Of a stretch of 14,691 nucleotides of DNA, positions 1 to 6,363 are shown piece by piece. Position 1 is the first letter of the stretch. Each line of letters begins with the position of its first letter. The notes under the pieces are model-generated. The model saw only the letters and a program-made list of their open reading frames with translations. It ran no database searches and was not told where the DNA came from. Source of the DNA: Cytophagales bacterium (GTDB lineage Bacteria > Bacteroidota > Bacteroidia > Cytophagales > Cyclobacteriaceae); the NCBI GenBank assembly GCA_024643485.1, contig JAHEMU010000024.1, forward strand, positions 1 to 14,691. The letters run 5' to 3'. Both the position numbers and the translations under genes were made by a program.

Positions 1-297
1 CGAGGATTCACGCTTCAGATGTCTGAAAAAGACAAAAAGCAAGTGCAAAAGTGGAGATCATTACTTGAACCTTACGGGGTATATGATTTTTCTCAGACTG
101 GAGGAGGAGCCGACATCGGACCTTTAGAAGAACAAAAAGTTCCTTTGATAGGACTATTGCCAGACGCACAACGATATTTCAATGTACATCACTCTACGGC
201 CGATGTACTTGAAGCAGTTGATAAAAGAGAATTGGAAATGGGAGCTGCAGCAATGGCTGCAATGATCTATTTAATTGATAAATACGGGATTAACTAA
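1..297 (+). CDS. M28-family zinc peptidase (carboxypeptidase Q-like), C-terminal fragment
   Basis: The open frame runs in from the left edge (R-G-F-T-L-Q before the first Met at base 19), so this is the 3' end of a larger gene and the Met at 19 is probably internal. The visible end carries the hallmark C-terminal part of M28 aminopeptidases/carboxypeptidase Q: a GGGADIGPL segment, then a GLLPDAQRYF-NVHHSTADVLE stretch whose histidines include the last zinc ligand of the family, and the terminal VDKRELEMGAAAMAAM helix. Family members are secreted or periplasmic di-zinc exopeptidases that take N-terminal residues or dipeptides from peptides. The first zinc ligands and any signal peptide lie outside the window, so activity cannot be judged. 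The gene ends 11 nt before the metalloprotease gene on the same strand, so the two are probably co-transcribed as a peptide-degradation pair. Confidence 0.85.
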   Translation, partial: RGFTLQMSEKDKKQVQKWRSLLEPYGVYDFSQTGGGADIGPLEEQKVPLIGLLPDAQRYFNVHHSTADVLEAVDKRELEMGAAAMAAMIYLIDKYGIN

Positions 298-308
298 ACT
301 TAATTAAC

Positions 309-2729
309 ATGAAAAAAACGGTACTGATATTAGCAGCTGCTATGCTTTTTAGTGGGTCGGGCTTACAGGCACAACGCAAAAAAAGTAAAGAACAAACGCC
401 AGCACCAACCGAGCAAAAAGCTCCGGAGAAAAAGAAAAGTAAAATTAAAAAGTACGAAGAAGTTATCACTTCCGATGCAGTTTCAGACCCAGGTCTATTT
501 ACTGTTCATAAGGTGGATGAGAAATATTACTTTGAAATTGCCGATTCTTTATTGAACCGTGAGATTTTAAACGTAAGTCGTATTGCAGGAATCATCGAAG
601 GGTTCAGTTTTGGTGGAGCAGGGATGAAAGCTGGAGGGCAAAAAGTATTTCGCTTCCAAAAGCAGGAAAATAAAATTTTGATGAGATATGTATCTCACTC
701 AAGCGTCGCGAATGAAAATGATCCGATTTACCTTTCGGTTAAGAACAACAATTTCGAACCTATCATAGAGAGTTTTGATATTCAAGCAATTTCGTCGAGC
801 TCATCCTATGTGATTGACGTGACGGATTTTTTCACCTCTGATGTTGCCGTGATAAGCCCAATTAATGAATACAATAGAAAGGCTTTTGGCATTCGGAATT
901 TAGATAAAGGTCGATCGCTAATAGATGGAGCGAAGAGTTTCCCTCTAAATACTGAAGTACAGCATATCCTTACCTTCGTGGCAACAAGTTTACCTTCTAA
1001 TCAATCAACTGGGACCCTTTCTTTAAAGATGAACCAGTCGTTTGTATTGCTACCCAAAGTGCCAATGCAACCTAGATTATACGATAAACGAGTTTCTTAT
1101 TTTTCGGTAGAGCAAACTGATTACAGCCAGGATGCACAAAAAGCCCAATCAAGACGATTTGTTACAAGATGGAGGTTGGAGCCAAGTGATCCTGAAGCTT
1201 TTGCAAGAGGTGAATTAGTGGATCCGATAAAACCTATTATTTATTATATCGATCCAGCTACTCCACTAAAATGGAGATCTGCGATAAAACAAGGAATTGA
1301 AGATTGGCAAATAGCTTTTGAAGAAGCAGGTTTCAAAAATGCGATTATTGCAAAAGATGCACCGACTAAAGAAGAAGATCCTGATTGGAGCCCGGAAGAT
1401 GTACGCTATTCAGTAGTAAGATATATTTCCACCACCATTCAAAATGCTCAAGGCCCTCACGTTCATGACCCACGGTCTGGAGAAATTTTAGAATCTGATA
1501 TCCTGTGGTATCACAATGTGATGAATTTGCTTAGAAACTGGTATTTTGTGCAAACCGCTGCTATAAACCCAGAGGCGAGAAGCGTGAAATTCAAAGATGA
1601 AGTGATGAGTGAATTGATTCGATTTGTGGCCGCTCACGAAGTGGGACATACCTTGGGTCTTCCTCATAATATGGGATCGAGTTCTGCTTACCCTGTTGAT
1701 TCATTGCGTTCAGCGGAATTTACTAAAAAATATGGAACAGCACCTTCTATTATGGACTATGCTCGTTTCAATTATGTCGCTCAGCCGGAAGATAAGGGTG
1801 TAAGTATGCATCCAGGTATAGGACTTTATGATAAGCACTCCATTCGTTGGGCCTATCGTCCAATTCCATCAGCGACATCCCCTGATGCTGAATTAGCTAC
1901 ATTAAATGGTTGGATCAGAGCGCATGAAAATGATGCGAGATATCGTTATGGATTCCAAAATGGAATTGACCCATCAGCACAAACGGAAGATTTGGGTGAT
2001 AATGCGATGAAAGCCAGTACGTATGGTGTGAAAAATCTTCAAAGAATTGTACCTAATCTAATCGAATGGACAAAAGAAGATGGAAAAGATTACGATGATT
2101 TGGAGGAACTATACGGACAAGTTATAGGTCAGTTTAGAAGATATATTGGACATGTAACAACGAATATTGGTGGAATTTACACTTTCAATAAAACCTATGA
2201 TCAGGCAGGAGCAGTTAATGTACACGTCGATAAAGCTCGTCAAAAAGAAGCCGTAACCTTTTTAAATGACTACGTATTCTCAACGCCAGATTGGTTATTA
2301 AATAAGGAAATACTTGATCGTGTTAATGTGGATGATATTATGAATACCATTAACGCCTATCAAAGCTATGCGATCAACAGCGCCCTTAACGAAAGAAGAT
2401 TAAGCCGTATGATTGAAAATGAAGCATTGAATAAAAGTGCGGCCTATTCATTGGTTAATCTTTACGATGATTTAAGAAATGGAATATGGTCGGAATTGAC
2501 TCGTGGTAACTCCATTGATCCATACAGAAGAAAATTACAAGTGGCGCACATTGAGGCGTTAGGTAAGCTTCTCGACTCAAAAACGGATGCAGCAGCAATA
2601 TCCCGAGCTGAACTTACCAGAATTGGAAGATCGGCCGGAACTGCTGCGGGTAGAATGTCTGATAGCATGTCAAGATATCACCTTCAGGAGATTCAAGTTA
2701 AAGTGAATCAGCTACTGGATCCTAAATAA
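309..2729 (+). CDS. Secreted zinc-dependent metalloprotease (DUF5117/DUF5118/DUF4953 type)
   Basis: An 806-residue protein with a signal peptide (K2-K3, hydrophobic core about 4-16, likely cleavage after LQA at 21), then a Lys/Pro/Glu-rich linker (about 23-50). The middle (about 50-300) resembles the DUF5118 and DUF5117 regions of Bacteroidota metalloproteases. The catalytic part holds the extended zinc motif HEVGHTLGLPH at 443-453 (ligands H443, H447, H453; catalytic E444) and a Met-turn-like SIMDY with M482, as in metzincins. The C-terminal part (about 560-800) is mostly helical in character. The length is typical of the family. It is probably exported to the periplasm or cell surface and degrades proteins; the substrate is unknown. 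It follows the M28 peptidase after 11 nt and is followed by a strong intrinsic terminator, so it is the last gene of that operon. The start at 309 fits the signal peptide; there is no clear SD, as is usual in this phylum. Confidence 0.9.
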   Translation: MKKTVLILAAAMLFSGSGLQAQRKKSKEQTPAPTEQKAPEKKKSKIKKYEEVITSDAVSDPGLFTVHKVDEKYYFEIADSLLNREILNVSRIAGIIEGFSFGGAGMKAGGQKVFRFQKQENKILMRYVSHSSVANENDPIYLSVKNNNFEPIIESFDIQAISSSSSYVIDVTDFFTSDVAVISPINEYNRKAFGIRNLDKGRSLIDGAKSFPLNTEVQHILTFVATSLPSNQSTGTLSLKMNQSFVLLPKVPMQPRLYDKRVSYFSVEQTDYSQDAQKAQSRRFVTRWRLEPSDPEAFARGELVDPIKPIIYYIDPATPLKWRSAIKQGIEDWQIAFEEAGFKNAIIAKDAPTKEEDPDWSPEDVRYSVVRYISTTIQNAQGPHVHDPRSGEILESDILWYHNVMNLLRNWYFVQTAAINPEARSVKFKDEVMSELIRFVAAHEVGHTLGLPHNMGSSSAYPVDSLRSAEFTKKYGTAPSIMDYARFNYVAQPEDKGVSMHPGIGLYDKHSIRWAYRPIPSATSPDAELATLNGWIRAHENDARYRYGFQNGIDPSAQTEDLGDNAMKASTYGVKNLQRIVPNLIEWTKEDGKDYDDLEELYGQVIGQFRRYIGHVTTNIGGIYTFNKTYDQAGAVNVHVDKARQKEAVTFLNDYVFSTPDWLLNKEILDRVNVDDIMNTINAYQSYAINSALNERRLSRMIENEALNKSAAYSLVNLYDDLRNGIWSELTRGNSIDPYRRKLQVAHIEALGKLLDSKTDAAAISRAELTRIGRSAGTAAGRMSDSMSRYHLQEIQVKVNQLLDPK

Positions 2730-2748
2730 TTATTAAATAATATTTTTT

Positions 2749-2781
2749 AAAAAAAGCCGGTGTTTCACCGGCTTTTTTTTT
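2749..2781 (+). terminator. Intrinsic terminator after the metalloprotease
   Basis: A perfect GC-rich stem GCCGGTG / CACCGGC closes on a 3-nt TTT loop. It is flanked by seven A residues upstream and nine T residues downstream, which can extend the stem and supply the U-tract. It lies 19 nt after the stop at 2729 and is oriented to end the peptidase operon. Because the A and T tracts are symmetrical it could also act on minus-strand transcripts, but no minus-strand gene needs it here. Confidence 0.92.
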
Positions 2782-2853
2782 ATATTGAACATGGCTAGTC
2801 TACATTACAAAAATTGTCAGAATTTCGTTTACCACTTAAGTCGTTTATAGTTT

Positions 2854-3315
2854 ATGATTACAGAAAACCCAACTGACAGAAAATCGTTATCTGTGTTATT
2901 AATTGGAAATAATCCAATAGAATTAGGGAGTGTTTATGAGCGCTTGAGGGAATCAAGAGTCATGAATTACATTTCAGATATCGCATTTGACCTCAAAGAT
3001 GTACTCAAAAAGGTCAGAAAAATCAATCCCCAATGTATTGTTATTGATGATAACCTTTCAAAACAGGAACTCGCTGAGATTATGCAACTTCTGAAATCAA
3101 ACTCCAGAACTAAGCATATCCCAATTACTATTATTCAAAACTCAAATAAAGACGATGCCCCTCGCGATGGTGCTGATGAATTTATTCTGAAGGACACCAT
3201 AACTAGTGAATCTATTGCAAAAACATTGTTGAACTCATTAAAGATTCACGACATGAAAGAGTATTTGAAAAAGTCGTACGATAAACGGAAAAGTCAACTG
3301 CTAAATTTTAAATAG
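2854..3315 (+). CDS. Stand-alone degenerate receiver (response-regulator-like) protein
   Basis: A 153-residue protein with the alternating beta/alpha pattern of a CheY-like receiver and no output domain. Beta-1 is SVLLIG (13-18); the acidic pair that normally follows it and binds Mg2+ is replaced by N19-N20. Beta-3 is CIVIDD (61-66), with D65 at the phospho-acceptor position. Beta-4 is PITIIQN (90-96), with Q95 or N96 where the switch Thr/Ser usually sits. The GADEFILKD segment (106-114) places K113 at the conserved lysine. The last 30 residues form a Lys-rich helical tail ending at K153. Family knowledge: receivers without the acidic pair often cannot be phosphorylated normally and act as constitutive or protein-binding modules. 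No histidine kinase is adjacent. The gene overlaps the convergent protease gene by 8 bp. I see no clear promoter in the 72 nt after the terminator. The receiver fold is likely; the function is unknown. Confidence 0.75.
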   Translation: MITENPTDRKSLSVLLIGNNPIELGSVYERLRESRVMNYISDIAFDLKDVLKKVRKINPQCIVIDDNLSKQELAEIMQLLKSNSRTKHIPITIIQNSNKDDAPRDGADEFILKDTITSESIAKTLLNSLKIHDMKEYLKKSYDKRKSQLLNFK

Positions 3316-4540
3316 CGCTGTTTAATTTGAATGAGATTCTCTTATGATCACCTTGTCTGCTTACCATTAGCGTCACGCGGCGATTGGGCTTGCTATTTAA
3401 ATAACCATTTACAAGATCTAAACTCATGTCTTTAACGCTAAGTCCGTTGATAGATAATATTAAATCGCCTGTGCGCAATCCCTTTGAGTAAGCGTCTGAA
3501 CCTTCACGCACCTCTTCAATTTCAAAGTTATTGAGCTGAGCACCAATTGCTTTTATGGTCATCCCACTTAAATTGTAATAAAAAGGCTCGTTAAAATCGC
3601 TGTTTTTCTTGAGGTACAATTGCTCGTTGGGGTAGTCAAAAATGAGTGTAAATCGGCTTAATATCGAGCCGCCGATGCTTCCATTTCTAACAACCTTTGA
3701 GTTGATTAAGCTATCCATATAGCTGTTCGGATAAGGGAAGGTAGCTATAGGGTCATCAAAAACAATTTCTTCACTTATTGCCATTTGTTCAATTCGTCCA
3801 ATTTGCCCTTCCACAGTTCCACCTAAACCACGACCAATGACAGCATCTATGGTAGGCTCTGAAACCACAACGTCTTCACTTGAAGCAGGGTCTAGCATCA
3901 GGCCATGACTCGCTCCTGTATCCACTAATAACCTTGCATTTATTGTTGAATTGTCATCAAACGTAATGGTGGAGTATATGAATGGTTTGGTATCTTCCAC
4001 CTCCATAGGAATGACGGTAAATCGTTTGTGTGGTTTAAAAAATTCGGGGTCATAAAGGGTTAATAATCGTTTTTTGTAATTTATTTCTACGACAAAGCGA
4101 CTAAATAATTCATAACCTAACATCCCGTGAACGTCGGTGCCCATGAAATTTCTTAGTTCAATAAGGTCCTCATCAAGAATAAGTAACGTTTGGCCGGAAC
4201 CATTAATACCAGGAAGAGCAAGAGATATGGAAGTGGCTAAATAAGCTTCAATTAATTGCTCTCCACCAACACCTCTAATAACAAATTTTCGGGCGTAAGG
4301 GATATTTAAAATATCAGTATAGGTTTTTTCAGTTAAAATCGCATTTCTCACCCCAGTGTCAAGAATAAATTTTAAAGGTAACCTAGAATTTAAAATCAAA
4401 GGAACAACAACCAAATTGTTGTAAACGCTAAATGGAATAGTGACTTTTTTTTGGTCTTCTTGTAGGGAGTATCCATATTGACCGAAAACGCTATTAATTA
4501 AAAGAAATGATAAAATAATTAATATGATAGGTTTTCGCAT
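3308..4540 (-). CDS. Secreted aspartyl protease with two DTG motifs and a C-terminal PDZ domain
   Basis: A 410-residue protein with an N-terminal signal peptide (about 1-20, ending SVFGQ). Two retropepsin-like units follow in one chain. The first has FILDTG (58-63) and a C-terminal MLGYELFSRF turn (140-149); the second has LLVDTGAS (204-211) and an analogous IGGSILSRF segment (289-297) followed by FDYPNEQLYL. Residues about 327-405 form a PDZ domain, with the typical segment GLRTGDLILSINGLSV at 354-369. Together the two DTG motifs could supply both catalytic aspartates of a pseudo-dimeric aspartic protease. Proteins of this design are common in Bacteroidota and probably work in the periplasm or on the cell surface; substrates are unknown. 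The gene diverges from der and converges on the receiver gene, sharing 8 bp at the 3' ends. Confidence 0.85.
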   Translation of the reverse strand: MRKPIILIILSFLLINSVFGQYGYSLQEDQKKVTIPFSVYNNLVVVPLILNSRLPLKFILDTGVRNAILTEKTYTDILNIPYARKFVIRGVGGEQLIEAYLATSISLALPGINGSGQTLLILDEDLIELRNFMGTDVHGMLGYELFSRFVVEINYKKRLLTLYDPEFFKPHKRFTVIPMEVEDTKPFIYSTITFDDNSTINARLLVDTGASHGLMLDPASSEDVVVSEPTIDAVIGRGLGGTVEGQIGRIEQMAISEEIVFDDPIATFPYPNSYMDSLINSKVVRNGSIGGSILSRFTLIFDYPNEQLYLKKNSDFNEPFYYNLSGMTIKAIGAQLNNFEIEEVREGSDAYSKGLRTGDLILSINGLSVKDMSLDLVNGYLNSKPNRRVTLMVSRQGDHKRISFKLNSAI

Positions 4541-4574
4541 TCGGTGTTTAATAATAAGGACTTTTATGATTAAC

Positions 4575-4598
4575 GTAAACTTTACTATAGAAGTTTAC
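4575..4598. promoter_or_regulatory. Perfect 8-bp inverted repeat between divergent genes (possible operator)
   Basis: GTAAACTT at 4575-4582 and AAGTTTAC at 4591-4598 are exact reverse complements separated by 8 nt. The repeat lies in the 141-nt region between the aspartyl protease gene (minus, start 4540) and der (plus, start 4682), 35 nt from the protease start. On the minus strand the right arm overlaps a TTG at 4600-4598 that could serve as the -33 element of the protease promoter. The -7 match 20 nt further on (TACGTTAA) is poor. The size and spacing suit a dimeric regulator. There is no T-tract, so a terminator is unlikely. Confidence 0.4.
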
Positions 4599-4637
4599 AA
4601 ATTTTATTACAAATAGCCTCTGAAAATTATAATTTTT

Positions 4638-4667
4638 TTGAACCTATCTTTATTTAACCGTTCTTTG
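4638..4667 (+). promoter_or_regulatory. Weak candidate Bacteroidota promoter for der
   Basis: A TTG at 4638-4640 is followed after 19 nt by an 8-mer ending in TTTG (4660-4667). This matches the TTTG half of the TAnnTTTG -7 element but not its TA. Spacing to the der start at 4682 would give a leader of roughly 10 nt. An alternative TATCTTTA lies a little upstream. The location is right but the match is imperfect. Confidence 0.3.
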
Positions 4668-4681
4668 CATAAAAATTTAGT

Positions 4682-5989
4682 ATGAGTAGGATCGTAGCAA
4701 TTGTAGGACGGCCAAACGTTGGTAAGTCTACCCTCTTTAATCGACTTCTTGAAAGAAAAGTCGCAATTATCGGGGACCAACCAGGAGTAACCAGAGACAG
4801 ACACTACGGAGTGGTAGAGTGGACAGGGCAGCAATTTACAGCCATAGATACAGGTGGTTATGTAAAAGGTTCGGAAGATAAATTTGAATCTGAGATCAGA
4901 AAACAGGTGGAAGTTGCATTAAAAGAATGTAGTGTAGCTTTGTTTATGGTAGATTGCCAAGTGGGAATAACGCCGCAGGATGAAGAGTTTGCCAAGATTA
5001 TACGCGCTTCTGGAAAGCCAATTATAATTATCGCAAACAAAGCGGAAAACCAAAGTTCATTACTTGCTGCCAACGAATTTTATAATTTAGCGTTACCGGC
5101 AGAAGTATTTCCAATCTCTTCCATGACAGGGTCTGGAACGGGTGATATGCTAGACGCCGTTATTAAAGCATTGCCAGATGAGCCTGAAGAACCGGAAATC
5201 GATTTGCCGAAAATCGCCGTGCTGGGAAGGCCAAACGTTGGAAAATCATCTTTTATTAATGCATTGCTTGGCGAAGAACGATTAATAGTTACTGATGAAG
5301 CGGGAACTACTCGAGATGCCATCCATACTAGATATAACCTTTTTGGAAAAGAGTTTTTAATCACTGATACTGCTGGGGTTCGAAAAAAAGCCAAAGTTTC
5401 TGAAAATATTGAATTTTATTCGGTGATGCGCTCCATTAAAGCCATGCAAGATTCTGACGTGGTTATCATTATGGTGGATGCGGAAAGAGGGGTTGAGGCT
5501 CAGGATTTGAGTTTATTGGGTTTGGCCCATAAATACAATCGAGGCGCCATGATTATGGTGAATAAATGGGATAATATTGATAAGGACAGCAATACTGCAG
5601 CCAATTTTGAAAAAGAAATTCTTGAGAAAATTTCTCCATTGGATTATGTGCCTATTCTATTTACTTCTGTTTTAAATAAGCAACGAATTTTTAAAGCGAT
5701 TGAATTAGCGTTGGATATTTATGTCGATTTGAAAAAACGGATCACCACTTCTGAACTAAATGAGGTGATGTTAAAAGAAATTGAAACGTATCCGCCGCCT
5801 GCTATCAAAGGGAAGCACATTAAAATAAAATACATTACACAATTGCATTCAAAGACCCCTGCATTCGTCTTTTTCTGTAATTTGCCTCAGTATATTAAAA
5901 CACCTTATATCCGTTTCTTGGAAAATAAAATGAGAAAACATTTTGGATTCGAAGGAGTGCCAATTCGGTTGTTCATGAGAAAGAAATAA
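4682..5989 (+). CDS. der: Ribosome-assembly GTPase Der (EngA)
   Basis: 435 residues, the usual Der length, with two tandem GTPase domains and a C-terminal KH-like domain. Domain 1 has G1 GRPNVGKS (9-16), G2 threonine at 37 or 38 (PGVTRD) and G3 DTGG (56-59). Domain 2 has G1 GRPNVGKS (182-189), the GTTRD G2 segment (208-212), G3 DTAG (229-232) and G4 NKWD (294-297). The KH-like domain (about 350-435) ends in the typical FEGVPIRLFMRKK. Der acts in the cytoplasm in late assembly of the 50S ribosomal subunit and is essential in most bacteria. One oddity is that the G4 motif of domain 1 reads NKAE (119-122), with Glu in place of the guanine-contacting Asp. The gene is transcribed alone, diverging from the protease gene, with a hairpin starting 6 nt after its stop. 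Confidence 0.97.
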   Translation: MSRIVAIVGRPNVGKSTLFNRLLERKVAIIGDQPGVTRDRHYGVVEWTGQQFTAIDTGGYVKGSEDKFESEIRKQVEVALKECSVALFMVDCQVGITPQDEEFAKIIRASGKPIIIIANKAENQSSLLAANEFYNLALPAEVFPISSMTGSGTGDMLDAVIKALPDEPEEPEIDLPKIAVLGRPNVGKSSFINALLGEERLIVTDEAGTTRDAIHTRYNLFGKEFLITDTAGVRKKAKVSENIEFYSVMRSIKAMQDSDVVIIMVDAERGVEAQDLSLLGLAHKYNRGAMIMVNKWDNIDKDSNTAANFEKEILEKISPLDYVPILFTSVLNKQRIFKAIELALDIYVDLKKRITTSELNEVMLKEIETYPPPAIKGKHIKIKYITQLHSKTPAFVFFCNLPQYIKTPYIRFLENKMRKHFGFEGVPIRLFMRKK

Positions 5990-6020
5990 AAAAAGAAGGT
6001 GTCCCGCCAAGGACACCTTC
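5988..6020 (-). terminator. Intrinsic terminator for the minus-strand small-protein gene
   Basis: GAAGGTGTCC (5995-6004) and GGACACCTTC (6011-6020) form a perfect 10-bp stem with a 6-nt loop. Seven A residues at 5988-5994 give a U7 tract when read on the minus strand, so this is a full intrinsic terminator for the gene ending at 6079. On the plus strand the hairpin sits directly after the der stop but lacks a T-tract (ATCGAC follows), so for der it is at best a 3'-end stabiliser or weak terminator. Confidence 0.82.
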
Positions 6021-6078
6021 ATCGACTAAAACCATTCACCTCTTTCTCCTGCACAAAAACTTCTAAACTATACTAATA

Positions 6079-6225
6079 TCAAGTGTGTTTAATAATCCCC
6101 TCGCTTTTCATTGGGGATACTAACTCCGTATTTTCTTTCTTGTCATTTACTTTTTCTGTAGTTCTAACAATAAACCACGCTACAATTGCTATCAGCATCA
6201 ACATCACTACAATAAACCTTTTCAT
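6079..6225 (-). CDS. Small single-pass membrane protein, 48 aa, unknown function
   Basis: I do not recognise this gene. The start at 6225 is chosen over longer in-frame options because it has a strong Shine-Dalgarno site (AAGGAGG, 5 nt spacing) and because the product then begins with a membrane anchor: M-K-R, a hydrophobic segment over residues 4-20 (many I, V, L, M, plus A and W), then R21 and a hydrophilic 28-residue tail rich in K, E, N and S. This predicts an N-in, single-span protein with the tail outside the cytoplasm, or an uncleaved signal anchor; there is no lipobox. It appears to be its own transcription unit: candidate sigma-54 promoter at 6276-6258, a half-site array further upstream and an intrinsic terminator at 6020-5988. 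Such architecture on so short a frame supports it being a real, regulated gene. An overlapping plus-strand frame is judged a shadow. Confidence 0.65.
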   Translation of the reverse strand: MKRFIVVMLMLIAIVAWFIVRTTEKVNDKKENTELVSPMKSEGIIKHT

Positions 6226-6230
6226 TTTAA

Positions 6231-6237
6231 CCTCCTT
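6231..6237 (-). promoter_or_regulatory. Strong Shine-Dalgarno site deciding the small-protein start
   Basis: On the minus strand AAGGAGG is followed by TTAAA and then ATG at 6225. This near-ideal SD with 5-nt spacing is notable because most genes in this window, and in Bacteroidota generally, lack one. It fixes the start of the 48-aa frame and rejects the 22-residue N-terminal extension. Confidence 0.8.
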
Positions 6238-6257
6238 GTTTTTCTTACTATATAGGT

Positions 6258-6276
6258 ATGCCAATCCTGTGCCAAG
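6258..6276 (-). promoter_or_regulatory. Candidate sigma-54 (RpoN) -24/-12 promoter
   Basis: Minus strand CTTGGCACAGGATTGGCAT matches the sigma-54 consensus YTGGCACGN4TTGCW. TTGGCAC forms the -24 box, and the invariant GG and GC dinucleotides are exactly 10 nt apart. Mismatches are A for G after TGGCAC and G for T just before the -12 GC. The predicted start of transcription near 6248 gives a leader of about 23 nt containing the SD site and the ATG at 6225, which is ideal geometry. Sigma-54 and NtrC-type activators are known in many Cytophagales; whether this genome encodes them is not visible here. Confidence 0.6.
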
Positions 6277-6315
6277 GACTGAAAAGGTCATTTTTACGCG
6301 AATTTGAGGGGGTGA

Positions 6316-6360
6316 GGGAATAAAATTTTCCCTAAAAGGGAATTTATTCCCAAAATGGGA
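6316..6360. promoter_or_regulatory. Array of alternating GGGAA/TTCCC half-sites (possible activator site)
   Basis: Five half-sites alternate in 45 nt: GGGAA 6316-6320, TTCCC 6328-6332, GGGAA 6338-6342, TTCCC 6347-6351 and TGGGA 6356-6360, separated by 7, 5, 4 and 4 nt of A/T. Like half-sites repeat every 19-22 nt, about two helical turns. The array lies roughly 70-110 nt upstream of the predicted sigma-54 transcription start, the usual position for enhancer-binding activators. It also directly follows the stop of the alkyltransferase-like gene, so it could instead fold in RNA as a weak AT-rich terminator (GGGAA-TAAA-TTCCC followed by TTTT on the minus strand). Confidence 0.45.
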
Positions 6361-6363
6361 CGG

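Noticed and set aside
6226..6291. 22-residue N-terminal extension of the small membrane protein
   Set aside because: The strong SD site at 6237-6231 and the predicted transcription start near 6248 both place the start at 6225; the extension would begin upstream of the mRNA.
6083..6307. 74-aa hydrophobic frame on the plus strand
   Set aside because: It is the antisense of the small membrane protein gene, without SD or promoter; its hydrophobic look follows from the complementary codons.
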